64,000 nucleotides of DNA from Scalesia atractyloides (lineage: Eukaryota > Streptophyta > Magnoliopsida > Asterales > Asteraceae): the NCBI GenBank assembly GCA_947069175.1, contig CAMTDV010000003.1, positions 32,087,353-32,151,352 of the forward strand, given 5' to 3'. Shown here one piece after another: positions 33,605 to 45,730 of the stretch; positions within the stretch are counted from its first letter, which is position 1, and each line of letters opens with the position of its first letter. The notes under the pieces are model-generated. The model worked only from the letters and a program-made list of their open reading frames with translations. It ran no database searches and was not told the origin of the DNA. Made by a program: the position numbers and the translations under genes.

Positions 33605-36433
33605 AACTTTTAAGTAATATGATCATATGGTGTAAGTTGAAATGGGCTAAATGGGTGAGATGGCAAATAAATATTATCTAACAATGATAAAATGGTTATT
33701 TAGGCCAAACGGTTCAAATGGTGATGTTATCACCATTTGACAATAGTGACTAACGGTCACTTGTCGAGTTTCATGCTTACAGGAAGAACAGCTTATGGAT
33801 TGCATTGCTTTTAATTAACAACTAATAGTGCAAGGCATTAAATCAGGTTAATGCTATGACCCGAGCCAGGTATGTGTAGTGGGTCAAACTCTCAATGAGT
33901 ACTTAATGTCCGATGAGAGTTAACCGAGTCATGGGTGGACATGGATTACCTAAAGTGAGGTATATCTAATAATCTAAATTGGAGAATATCATGTTCTTAG
34001 GAACATAGTGATTTAAATAGAATATGGGTTAAAAAGTGCCCACTTGGTCAAAACAAGCTTTTAAAAGTCCTTCGTAGTTACGAGGACTAATATTGACTAA
34101 AACGCCAAAGAATGATGAACTGCGCAACCGACCCATAAGGGAGTTTAAATATGTGTTTTATAATTGAGAATACCCTTTAGGTAGTGTAAAAGTGAAAGGC
34201 ATAAGCCTTTTTGGTTTAATGCCTCCTAAGAGGTCTTTTTTCGTAAATTATCAAACCGAAGGGTAGAATTCGGAATATAGATTTTACTATAACAAATCCA
34301 CCACAAACATAGTTATGGTGGACGATAAATAGAAGTTTTAGTGTGGAAATAGGAGGTGAGGAAACAAGGAGCGAGATTTAAGCTTAAGTGCTTAAATCCC
34401 TTAACGGGCTAAAATAAATATAAGCATAAACCGGGTAATGGTTGTGTAATCTATAAATTTATGAATCCAGGTTGAGGATTTGGGTCAAGTACGTAGACAA
34501 ATGTCTTGATGTCATTTAAAAACAAGTATGAAACGAAACAGATGAGTACTCGGGAAGTCACGAAACTTTTCGTAAAAAAGGCATGTTTGGAAAATCTATA
34601 GCTCAACTGCCGTCAGCTACGGCAACCTGTCGTAGGTTACGGCAGGGAGCAGCTATTAAAAACAGTCAGAAGCAGCCGTAAGCTACGGCAAGGAGCCATA
34701 GCTTACGGCGGGCAAGATTTGAAAAATGTTGATTTTGTTATTTTTGGCATTCGGGTTAATTAGATACGTTATAAACTCCTTATAAATAACGTATTTCATG
34801 ATTTATGAAATATAGGTAATGGTTTGAAGCACCGAACGATGATCAAGCATAGCGAAGAACTAAACACAGTCAAAGATCAAGCTTCTGCATGTTGGTTTAG
34901 TCGTTTACGAAACGGAACAACGTTAACATGATGAATGCCCTAATACTTAGGAAGTATTTTTTATGAAACTTGAAAATATGTATGGACGTGTATTTGTATT
35001 ATAAATATATAAATGCAAAATTTTTATAGAATTTCAATTAATTCAGCAAGGGTCTTACATACCTGCTAGTTGTCGAAAAGTTTGATAAATCATCATAAAA
35101 ACGTTTTTGCAAATTGCTGTGAACAAACAACTTCTACACATAAATTTAAGCCAAGTTGCACCAACTGTTTTTTGGTCAAAACATAACGAAATCGAATGGT
35201 TCTTGAGTCCAAAACGAAGTTCAATGAAATAGATTTCAAACCCCACTGGTTTCATAATTTTTCAACAAGTTTAGGTTAGACAAAAGATTAAAATGCAAAC
35301 ACAAGTACAGGCTGCGTTTTTCAGCAAAAATTGCAGTCCACTATGAAACAATAGTTAGAATTAATACTTGAAATTTTTATTGTTGATAAATCTAGGAGAT
35401 GCTCCAATTGGAATTTCATTAAACGCATCAACGAGGATTTTTATATAAAATAAATCGTAAATTGTCGACAAAATGTGACGAATTTGCCCTTTATGTACTA
35501 AATGATTTTAACGATTCATCTATGAACATTCAAACCTTGAGAAAATACGCAAGGTCAAATGGATTAATGACACGTCTTATAAATTATTTGTAATTTTTCT
35601 AATATGTTCAGTATTTTAAACAAAATTTACGAAAACAGCTAAACCACGGACGTTGAGGTGAAACCCGCTAAAACTTGATGTAAGTGTTTATAAATGCATT
35701 TGCTTGTTACTACGAGGTAATAATTGTTATTTGATATCCAAACGAACATCACTAAATGTGTTACATGTTATGAGGTGTCCACATGCACATAACCACACGA
35801 ACGTGTAACTAAGTGTCAACGTGTATGCATATTATGTGATAGTATACGTGTAGAATTCTATTGACTTATGTGAATAGCAAGTAATAGTAAAACGGTATCA
35901 CGACATGGTTGACCACACCTAACTCTAGTCACTAAGATTCTAGCCGAGCAAATCTAAGGTTAGTTCACTACTTTACTAAAAGCATGCATCCCTAGGTTGG
36001 GACTACATTATCCCTTGTTTGGGACTGCATCATCCCTAGTACGGGACCACGACATCCCTAGCTTGGAACTGCATCTATGAACTCGACAACTTTTTTGTTG
36101 ATACACTTGAGCATGCTTTACAGGATGATAGGTACAATTCAGATGGGAACTTGCAGCTTGGAGAGTGTCATGGCTTCTTATGAAACTGTTTTCCTTAACT
36201 ATGCTAAACAATAGTAGGATTTTAATTATGTATGGATTTTATACTTTTGCTTCCACTGTTCAACTTAAACTTACGAATTCACACATTTGAACCTAGTATC
36301 ACTGTTAATGTTGAATGTGGTAGTTGAACAGTTTTCAATTATTTTGAAATGGTTCAACATGATTAGTGACTTGATCCTGACTTGTCACTCGCTTCGCGGT
36401 AAAACTCCGGGCGTGGATTTTGAGGGTGTGACA
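33605..36433 (+). repeat. Likely 3' part of an unassigned gypsy-type LTR (E)
   Basis: 2.8 kb without any coding potential. It ends GGATTTTGAGGGTGTGACA, the same kind of end as LTRs B and D (GGGTGTGACA), and coding-like sequence resumes directly after it. At 34600-34720 are several inverted copies of CCGTAGCTTACGGC-like words. The start is not visible, perhaps because SIRE-like element 2 inserted into it. No second copy is in the window, so this is inference. Confidence 0.45.
35985..36085. repeat. Short minisatellite, GGGACTGCATCATCCCTAG
   Basis: Four diverged units of about 22-25 bp (GGGACTACATTATCCCT, GGGACTGCATCATCCCT, GGGACCACGACATCCCT, GGAACTGCATC). Each unit holds GGGA ... TCCC, so it can form a small hairpin. 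Confidence 0.7.
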
Positions 36434-36990
36434 ACTCCACTTCCTCGTCGTCATTAATATTAACAGGATTCTTTAAATCGACATTTTGAGCATCGGAAGT
36501 GGGTGTTTCCGGATCAACCGAAGAGGAGGTTTTGGACTGTTTTGCTTTACGCCTACCACTAGATCGTGGATATCTTATAAAAGCGCCAAATACCTTTCAA
36601 GATGGAAGTTATCCTATAGATCCCGTATTCATACTTGTTCGAAATGCGAATCATAGTATTCATTTTTATTGACCAATTAAATTGCCTCCCATAATCTATA
36701 ATGCCTCAAAAGGTCCAACATATATACTGGGTCGGTACGTTAAACCATTTAGAACTTCCACGTAGAACTCCCAACACTTCATGTATGCGAATACCCCTCT
36801 TGTTGCAATGAACTCCTCCAATGCTTTTGCTAATATATCTGCATCGCTTCAACGGCTACCCTAACTTTTTCTCATGTGTTGGAAAACTTCTTGAACACAT
36901 GGCATTTGACATTTATACCATTCCCTTTGTTTGATAACGAATCACTGTCCCGATATTCCCCTTTACCCATCGCCTCAAAAAAGGTTTCTC
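36434..36990 (-). pseudogene. Decayed MYB/trihelix-like coding fragment
   Basis: On the minus strand a recognisable stretch (FFWIKIRETFFEAMGKGEYR, then DSDSLSNKGNGINVKCHVF) resembles the DNA-binding part of the plant proteins often annotated 'glutathione S-transferase T3-like' or NAM-associated, a MYB/trihelix-like family linked to PIF/Harbinger transposons. Stops and frameshifts follow. A Lys/Arg patch and an acidic tail (SDAQNVDLKNPVNINDDEEVE region near 36440-36500) fit the usual C-terminus. The LTR-like sequence E cuts it at 36433. Recognition is by motif memory only. Confidence 0.45.
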
Positions 36991-37055
36991 GAATTTTAAT
37001 CCAAAAAAAGGGGTAGTGTTTGATAGTTGGCTACAAAAATTAGAACATATATATT

Positions 37056-37502
37056 AGGGAAAATTTCACAGAATAGTAACCAAGTTTCAAAAGTGTTCTA
37101 ATTAGGTCACTCGTATCGTTTTTGTCCCAATTAGATAACTTAACATTCAAATCGAGTCATGTCCTTTTTTCCATGTGTCAAGAGAAAAATGAAGCATAAG
37201 ATGTTAGGGTCGGATTATATTAATATATGAAATTTTATTTATTAAAAATAAAAAAAACTTTAATTACATTAAAAATTGAAAAAACAAGTTAAAATATGCG
37301 TCATCACTGGACGTTAGCATCAAATGAAAGGGAAAAAAGAAACAAAAATTCACATCACCACGGTTACCTATGAAATTGATGAAAAAACCCTTAATTTTAA
37401 TAAAAAATGAATGTTGAGTGACCTGATTAGAACACTTTTCAAACTTGAGTGACCTAATTGGAACATGTTTAAAACTTGGTTAATATTCTATAAAGTTACC
37501 CT
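37056..37502. mobile_element. MULE-type MITE with long inverted repeats
   Basis: 447 bp with no coding capacity. The left end AGGGAAAATTTCACAGAATA and the right end, read in reverse (AGGGTAACTTTATAGAATA), form imperfect inverted repeats that extend over about 55 bp through ACCAAGTTT and TTAGGTCACTC. It is flanked by the direct repeat TATATATT (37048-37055 and 37503-37510; extendable to 9 bp on one reading). Long TIRs and an 8-9 bp duplication suit Mutator-like non-autonomous elements. The flank is AT-rich, so the duplication could be partly chance. Confidence 0.65.
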
Positions 37503-40500
37503 TATATATTATTATACTTTAAAAAAATACAACTTAAAAAAATAACGCTTACCAACATATACTGATTTTATGATCCCTCACACGGAAATTACTAATTTTT
37601 TTTCCTTTGACTTGTAAAAAACAAAAAAACATGAGCAAGTTATAGCAGTCTGGAGTGGTTACAAAACCCTACTTCTGACACTGTTAGGTTAGCCACAGTT
37701 ATGGAAGCTACATCCAGTTAAAGGTCAGGCCTGGTGCATACCATCAACATTTAGGCTCAAGTCTTGTCATGTTGCTCAACTACAACTTCAAGATCCTGCC
37801 TCTTAGGAGCCACTTTGTGTTCTTGTTCTGGGGAATGTGAACCAGAAACAGGTTCCAGTTCGGTGGCTACTTGACTTGGGATGTGAGCTCGATTATTGTC
37901 AACGCCGAGCTCGAAAAGCTCGAATTCTTCAATGGAACGTAAAACTAGATGTAAGTAGGCTTCACACAAGTAGGATTTCATGTCGTTTACAGGTTCAGAA
38001 ACTTCGTCTTGTGTGTCCTTCTCCACGGCTTCCTGAACCACAACAAACCAATAGTCAAATCATACTGCTTGTTTAGTTCTTTCAGAACTGAATGATTGAT
38101 TAGAGGTGGCATTTTTTATCCATTTATTATGAATGGGCCAGGTTCCCAAACGGGCCAGTGCAAAGACTGTAGATAAAAAGGAAATGGGTCAAAGCCCGAG
38201 GGTTTGACCAAATCTTATATCTAATAACCCGCACATAAATATCTCCTTTACTGTTTTAGATGCCATTACTGTGAGCTTACTTCCAGAGGGTATTTCGGAA
38301 AGCAGGTTTGAACCGGCTCTTGCAGAATTAATGAAACGTCACAGTCAAAATCGGTAATACGACAAGCAAAGGAGTAGAATTTGCAGCCCTTTTTGTGCTA
38401 AGAAGTCCCAACAAAAGAAGGTGAGATATCAACAAGCTCGCTATTATCCTATGATGAACATGTGGCCAGAATGCAGCAGCACTCTCATACCGTTGATTGT
38501 ACACATTAATTACCTGCCTCCAAATATAAAAACAAAATTACACATATACCCTAAGTACAAAAACACTACACATGGTCACATATAATATTCAGGGAAAGGT
38601 TTCAAGTCTGATTTATAAATGATAGACCAAGAAAATAGTGTTTGGGTGTGCTTATATGATAATAAAACATATGTCATGTTTAAAAAACTATCATTATATT
38701 ATACTAGAATTTTAAAATGACCAAAAAGGACACTTTTATTAAATCCATCAAGTTAAATTTAAAACGGGTAAATAAGTACATTTCACTTATTCAACCCCTA
38801 AATAAAATGATAATCAGAAGCAGAAGATATACTTAAACAAACATTAAAATAAGACTATTAAGTCCTAACAGTCAAAATCTGTATAGCCAAACATTAAAAA
38901 CATATAATCAGTTCCAAGAATCTCCAGGTTTACCTGGTGACGGTAAACGAAGTATGCAAATGCAAAGAAGATGAGTATAAAAGGTAGAAGGATGGGGGTG
39001 ACAACAGCATAAACGGCTCCCATAAGAAAGTATAGTTGAAGAGATGGAATAGCTTCAGGGAAATCTATGCTTTTGGGGTTCATTGTTTTTAGTCTATCTC
39101 TTTCGGTTTTTACCATTAACGTGTTCTTGAGATGAAACATGATTAAAGGCTTTAACCGAAGAATCTCCCCAGCCATACCTGCTCATCCATCAACCATTAT
39201 GTATGTAATGAAGAAAGTAGCCTTCATTGGAATCAATACCCCTATTGTCCTTGGAATCCTATAAAAACAAGCTCATTTATCATTAAATTAAAAAAAGTTA
39301 TAATACAATCACCCTCTAAAAGGATTTTGTAAGGGAATATTACTGTGTGGGAGATTGATGAAGGAAAGAATGAAGCTGTTGAATTGCTGTTCCAGTGACA
39401 ATACTCCCTAAGAAAACATTTACCAGCATGAAAAAGTAGTATTTGGCGGCCGTACTCCTTTCCAATACGGAAAATGCAACGTGCCCTTCAATTTTTGACA
39501 TGGTCATAAGAATACCAGGAAGAAGCCATAGAAAAACCTAGCAAGACCCGGAAGAAAACCTTGAAGGAAGGACTTGATAAAGCTCCTGCGCAGATTCATA
39601 AGTGATTACATATTTAAGAATCAGTTGATTCAATCATTTGTAATAGGTAAAATGTTGTGACAAATCAAGGAATCGATAGGTAAAACGACTAAAAGCATAA
39701 CCCCAACCAAGCGATTTATTAGTAAAGGGGCTGAAATTGCCTACTCTTTGCAGAAAGATTAAAACTTTACTTACCATTCAAGAATGGGCCTGAGAAAAGG
39801 AACAACTCTTTCAAAACCTTCAAGATTGGCCAGTGACTGAACAAATGCAATGGGTATTATGTAGAAGAACACTAAAGCAAAGACTGCCAATGATATAACT
39901 AGTTTACGGATGCTCAAAGAAATGAAGGGTATAGCAAGATTTTTCCAGTAAACGTCACGAGGTTCAGGGGCCCAATCTGTCAACCATAGATCGGGTTTTT
40001 GCTTTGTTGTGTTTGAGCACACACCGCTGCACCCCACCGGGAGTTGAATGATACAAATGCGGCTGACATTATGCGTTTCGGGTCTTTCAGAATCTTCTGA
40101 TGCTCCATTGTTAACAACTTTTTCAACAACACATTACAAATTAGATGATAAACTAAACAAATCAGGAAAAACTCAAATGGTAAATTTAAAACTAAAGTAA
40201 TTCTATTGGATCTTTGATAATGGGTTCAATTGGGTGATAATTTTGAATCCCAACGGAAAAAAAGGTCAAGTTTTAACCAATGAAGTTGCTCAACGTTCTA
40301 ATCAGGTGTTTTCATCCTCCTAAATCAATTTATTCAGAACGATTACATAGTATTTCATCAATATGTAAACAAATCTTAATAAATTAAGTTATCATAACAA
40401 TCAAAACATGTTGAACAATAAAGTGTTGGCAGGTTAACCTATCAAACCCAAGACGTTTTGACCTGTTACCCAACATACCTTACTTATCCATTTAACTCTT

Positions 40501-40744
40501 TAACTAAATTACTTCTGGTTTCTCAACATAAAAATAAAAATAAAAAACATTTACTTCTGTAACCAATAAACAAATGCAAGTCAAAGGTCGTTTGTCATGT
40601 TATTTTCAACGGGTTAGTAAAAATTAAATCATCTTGTAACATAATCATAACTCAGTAAAGTAATCATATTTACTTGCAAGAAAACAAGAAATGACTTTAA
40701 ACTATGCTAAATTTTTACGCTTTCAAAGTTCAGTTCAGTTAAAA

Positions 40745-40885
40745 GAACCAAGTAGGAGTGTAGTCTAAAACAAAAGATCCTATTGGATCTTATAACTTTA
40801 ACTTTTGTATGGAAGGAACCAAGTAGGAGTACAGGACTAAAACAGAAGATCCTATTGGATCTTATAACTTTAACTTTTGTATGGA
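40745..40885. repeat. 71-bp tandem duplication in OSCA intron
   Basis: Two nearly identical units starting GAACCAAGTAGGAGT, each with the palindrome-like AAGATCCTATTGGATCTT. They lie in the intron between exons 6 and 7 (41017-40118). Confidence 0.85.
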
Positions 40886-41160
40886 TTAGATGACAAACTA
40901 AACACGAAGCAACCTTTCCTTTTTGTAATATTATGAATTTGAATATAGCTATCAACTACAAATGTTCAAAAAGATAAAATAGAGATTGCAGGTACGATTC
41001 AGCCTATTTTGACTTACCTTTTCATCGAGCTCTTTAATCTTTTGTTGATAGTATTCTATGGAATCTAGTTTCTCACCCCAAAGTCCAAGCAAGCCCGTCT
41101 GAAGGTTTACATAATTTGGAAATATCAATACTTCACGGTATATAAAGAGGTTATATATTT

Positions 41161-41421
41161 AGAGGTGGCAGCTTTGTCCATTTCACTTATGAGGGGCAAA
41201 TTGGATTATGTATTAACAGGTCAAATGGGTTGGAAATGGCCCAAAGTGTATTCTTAGTACATTAAATCTCTCTCACTCCCTTATTATATTTGTAATAATA
41301 TAACTTTTTGAGATCAAATTTACACATTTGTTCATTAAATTTGGATAAAAAGTTTCCCGGATCAACCCAATCCGAACCGTATGAATGGTGCATGGTCCGA
41401 GCCATTACCCAACCCACCTCT
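41161..41421. mobile_element. Possible hAT-type MITE in OSCA intron
   Basis: About 260 bp bounded by AGAGGTGGCA and CCCACCTCT as inverted ends, with GGGTTGGAAATGG-type and ACCCAACCCACC-type inner words common to hAT-like MITEs. The flanks (TATATTTA, TATTATTT) are only similar. A second AGAGGTGGCA start at 38105, in the last intron, has no clear partner end. Confidence 0.45.
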
Positions 41422-43410
41422 ATTATTTGTAAAGGTTTTTGAGTGCTACCTTTCTTGTTGGGCGTGTGTTGGGATGTCTTTCCAACTTCAGCTGGTTGTA
41501 ATCTAATTTATTTTGCAATTTCTGCCTTTTCCTTACTGCTCTTGCATAATTGTTTGCATTAGACAGTCTGGATCAAGATGAAATGGTATCATGGTTACGG
41601 AATATACACACAGATGGAAGAGAAGAGAGAGATGACCTGGTGACAAAGATAGTGAGTTGAGTGATTCTTTTTAAAAAAACACTTCACTGTATCAGACACA
41701 GAATGGCCAGGGACATGAGGAACATTTCTAACCAGGACCAACAAAAAAGTTAAATATTTCATAATTTAAAACTTTTTATTTTGAAAACTCAAATCTGACT
41801 TATTTTAAATTCAATATGGGTTATACAGTACATACACATTTTGTTTTTCAAATTCCTAAAAAAATCATTTCTTAACAAGTCAATATGTTGTGACTTCTTC
41901 TTGGGGGATCAAATGAATCAAGTTAATTTTAAAAGTCAAGAGGAACTCATTTTACTTGTCATATTCTTTTGAGACAAAGTGAAAGAACGAAAAGGAACTA
42001 CGCATACACACACCGTAAACTGCTCGGCTCGCCTACTTTTTGAAGCCAAAAAGTTCAATCTCATCAATGCTACCACATCATACTCTTTGTAGAGCATATA
42101 GCATGCCCAAAATGTGAACAAATACATCATAAAAATGTGTGCGAAAAACCTGAAATTTAAAAGACATTGCCCAATTATAAATTTAGTGAAATATGCGTGT
42201 GAGGAAATTGCAAAACAGCAACCGCGATTGGATACAAGAAAATACGCATGAATTGTGTTCAGCTATTCATACGAGTAGCCAATTTCAATTTCATAGGAAT
42301 GAGAAGTTTAGCTTGAGCTCACTTTGGAGACTTGGGCTGAACATTTGATATTGAAAGCTTATCGATCTCACTGATGACCAAATCTTTGCTGAGGAAAAAC
42401 AACGTCCCACCCCATGCATTAACTGGAATAAGAACCAAGAATGCCATAATTGCAGTTGGCCCAAAAATCTTTAACCTGGATGTTGTCCAAGAGAATATTA
42501 CATAAGTAGTAGAGGTAGAAAATTATGATTTGCCACTAATGGAAATTTATAAATAGTACGAGAACGAGCACCACCAATGTGAATCATAATACCCCGTAGA
42601 TCTTTTTATTTCACAAATTGGATTTATGTATTGCTGTAACAACATAATTTAGTTGATCAAAATGTTGATTATCCATTACATTCAAGTAAAGATAAGACCT
42701 AATGCTACCACTCCCCACCAGTTAACCTTCCCGGCATTCTGCCACCTCTATCTTTATAAAACTTCGAATCAAAATCTATGTGTTTATTAAAATTTTCAAT
42801 AACTGTTTCCTTGTGTTATATCATTTTCAAAAGAATTTAAGACACCAACACGCAAAATGATTTCATATATGCAGAATTAAGTCTCATGATTTAACATAAG
42901 ATCTAGTAGTACCAAAATACATCCAAACATAATAGTAGAAAATTCCATATTTCACAACCTTGACAACAAATTCACAATCAACAACCAAGCATTTGACCTA
43001 CCTTAACACAATATGTATAAAAATAATGAAGAGTAGCCAAGTTTAAAAGATCCCAAACAAACTCAAGTTGTGTTATAAAAAAGCATGAAGTACCCACCCA
43101 AGAATGTAAATCCTCAAGAAGGAAGCAGAATCAAGGCCAGCATGGTCAATAATCTGGGGCTCCTTCATGTGCAGAGTTGGCATCCAGTTAAGGGGAAGGT
43201 GAGGTAAGTGTTGAAGTTAAGGTTAACAAACTTAGCCACCAAATTGGGAGAGTGTCTTGGACTGGCTCTGGCCCTGATTAGGTACCATTTGGGGAAGTAA
43301 ACCCCGTCATTAATGGGTTGGATTCTAAGCAGAGCAAAAGCCAGCAAGAAAGCAAAGGCGGTGACGATGTTGATGACTGCAGAAACCCCAATATCACCAA
43401 GAGTAGCCAT

Positions 43411-43860
43411 GGATGTGACCAAAAAGGTGGTCTGGGTATGTTGGCGGTTGGTTGTTTGGATTATAACTTAAGCAAGCTTTTTGCCTTGATTTCGTGGTTT
43501 TATTTATTTATTTATTTATTTTGTCTTTGGATTATTAAATATACGGTAAGCATTAAATTCTGTTAGACTAAATTGCCATTTTCATGCTGAGTTTTGACCC
43601 AAATTGACATTTCAATCTAAATAGTTTTTTTCCTCTTGGTCTCGATTCTTGCTATTTTTTTCCTACTTTTGTCTAACATATCAACTCTGTCAAAAAAAAT
43701 AAAAAAACTCAGCTTAATGACAGGTATTATTTCACTTCACATTTATATTTTGTTTTTATCATTTTCTTCCAAAATCTTTTTACATTTATCATTTTTTAAT
43801 CATTTATATTAAATATAAGTATAATTATAAATATAACAAAACATTAATATAATAATAATA

Positions 43861-43917
<57 letters not shown>

Positions 43918-43994
43918 TGATTTTAGATTTTTTTTTATTTTTATGGTTTTCTATTTTTTTTAAAATCAGATTTTTTAAGAAAGTAATAAACTAT
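43411..43994. other. Upstream region of OSCA pseudogene
   Basis: About 580 bp without a gene. It would hold the former OSCA promoter and 5' leader (reading leftward), but the sequence is very AT-rich with (TTTA)n at about 43500-43520 and a long (ATT)n tract. I see no convincing TATA box. The right end borders the copia fragment. Confidence 0.5.
43849..43913. repeat. (AAT)n/(ATT)n microsatellite
   Basis: AATAATAATA is followed by about 17 uninterrupted ATT units. The AAT run followed by its complement ATT can fold back on itself. Confidence 0.95.
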
Positions 43995-45519
43995 TTACAA
44001 AATTCTTATAAAAACTGGTTGTTGAGGATTCCTCATCCCGTCGAGTTTGACTAGATGTTCAAAACAAGCCCGATGAAATGCTTTTATATAAAGATCTCGA
44101 AGGTTATCTAATGTGTTAACTCTATACAGTTCAGTCAATTTCTTTTCAGCACAGTCCCTTATAAAATGATGACGAATGTCAATATGTTTTGTTCTACTCT
44201 GCTTTACGGGATTATTTGTTATGGTGAGTGTGGCATTATTGTCTATCATAATAGGGGTGCGAGTGAAATTCAAACTGTAATCGCGCATTTGCTGTTGCAT
44301 CCACAGAACCTGAGAGTAACAACTTCCAGCGGCAATATATTCAGTTTCACTTGAAGACGTAGACAGACAAGCTTGATTCTTGCATTATCATGACATAACT
44401 TTCCCCCCTAAGAACTAACAACCACCTATTGTAGATTTTCTGGTTGATTTACATCCTCTGAAAACTGAATCAGTGTATGCAATAAACTCCAAGTCACTAT
44501 CAGCAGGGTACCATAACCGAAACTTAAGTTTTCCCTTCAAGTAACGAAGAATTCACTTCACCGCCTTCATATGCGACTCCTTTGGATTTGTTTGACATCT
44601 TCTACAACGACATACGACGAACATAATGTATGGTCTTGAAGCAGTAAGGTACATCAACAACTTGATCATGGCCATATATTGAGATGGATTAACATCTTCA
44701 ACACTATCACAATCTAGACCAATATTGTGATTTTCACAAATGGGTGGACTAAAAGTTGAGCTATCCTGCATCTTGAAACGAGTCAAAATTTCATACACAT
44801 ACTTCATATGATGAATAAAGATCCCATCCTTCTTCTGTTCAACATGCAATCCCAAGAAGAATGATAACTCACCCATTGCACTCATCTCAAACTTACTCTT
44901 CATCACCATCTCAAACTCATGACACATGCTCTCATCAGATGAACCAAATATGATGTCATCCACGTATATATGTACCAACAAAAAATCTTCATTCTTTCTC
45001 TTAATGAAAAGTGTACTATCGATCTGACCTCTTCAAAGCCATTTGCCAAAAGATGAGTCGACGGTGTCTTGTACTACGCCTTGGGTGCTTGATGTAATCC
45101 ATACAGTGCTTTATCTAATCTATAAACCCAATTTGGATAGTCTGGATTAGTAAACCATCTGGTTGTGAGACATACTAGTTCTTTGACTTTCCTGTAAAGA
45201 AATGCACTCTTCACGTCAAGCTGATAATGTGACATTTATACATTTTTAGTCATTGAACAATTCCGAAACATTTTCGTATTTAATAAAATTTTGTGTTTTA
45301 TTTGCAAGAATGTATATTTGTCAATCATTATACAATCTCGGACATTTTTATTCAATAAAATCTTGCATTTTATTAGTAAGAATACAAAAATATCAACCAT
45401 TACACAAATTCGGTCATTTTCGTGTTCGATAAATTTTATACTTTATTTACGAAACATGTAACCATACTTTCCAATGAGCCACTTGTTGGACGAGAGGGAC
45501 CATTTGTGAATTTATATAA

Positions 45520-45730
45520 AAGTTAAACATTACAAGGACTAATAGAAAACACTGATGATAACCACTGCTGATAGAAAATACTGTTGATAACCACTACTAA
45601 GTTAACCACTGCTGATAGAAAACACTGATGATAACCACTACTAAGCTAACCACTGCTGATAGAAGACACTGATGATAACCACTGCTATACGCTAAACATT
45701 ACAAGGACTGATAGAAAACACTGATGATAC
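45520..45730. repeat. Minisatellite unique to the solo LTR C
   Basis: Four to five units of AACCACTGCTGATAGAAAAC followed by ACTGATGAT, with ACTACTAAG variants. This array is absent from the equivalent part of the other two LTR C copies. A TATAAATAG box follows at 46019-46027. Confidence 0.75.

Larger units (their letters stand above)
37757..43410 (-). pseudogene. OSCA1: OSCA1-type (CSC1-like) cation channel gene, decayed
   Basis: The OSCA/TMEM63 family are plasma-membrane, osmotically and mechanically gated Ca2+-permeable channels. Exons by splice sites and homology: 43098-43410 (MATLGDIGVSAVINI start), 42323-42475, 42014-42149, 41637-41738, 41450-41567, 41018-41098, 39775-40117, 39344-39585, 38934-39258, 38281-38513, 37757-38032. 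The total is about 773 codons, a normal family length, so no exon is missing. Recognisable parts: N-terminal membrane helices, the cytosolic RNA-recognition-like domain (VRNVPHVPGH), then the pore-domain helices (FALVFFYIIPIAFVQSLANL; ILLPFILIFFAFAYFVYRHQ). Defects: small frameshifts in exons 1, 5, 7, 8 and 10, TGG-to-TGA in exon 9 (DGWAG), a TAA in exon 10 (after PILTVTFH), and exon 4's acceptor reads TG in place of AG. Introns are kept, so this is a duplicated or silenced gene, not a retrocopy. Clade assignment rests on memory of OSCA1 proteins. Confidence 0.82.

Noticed and set aside
37757..43410. Functional OSCA1 gene
   Set aside because: Even allowing for sequencing indels, two nonsense substitutions and a lost acceptor remain.
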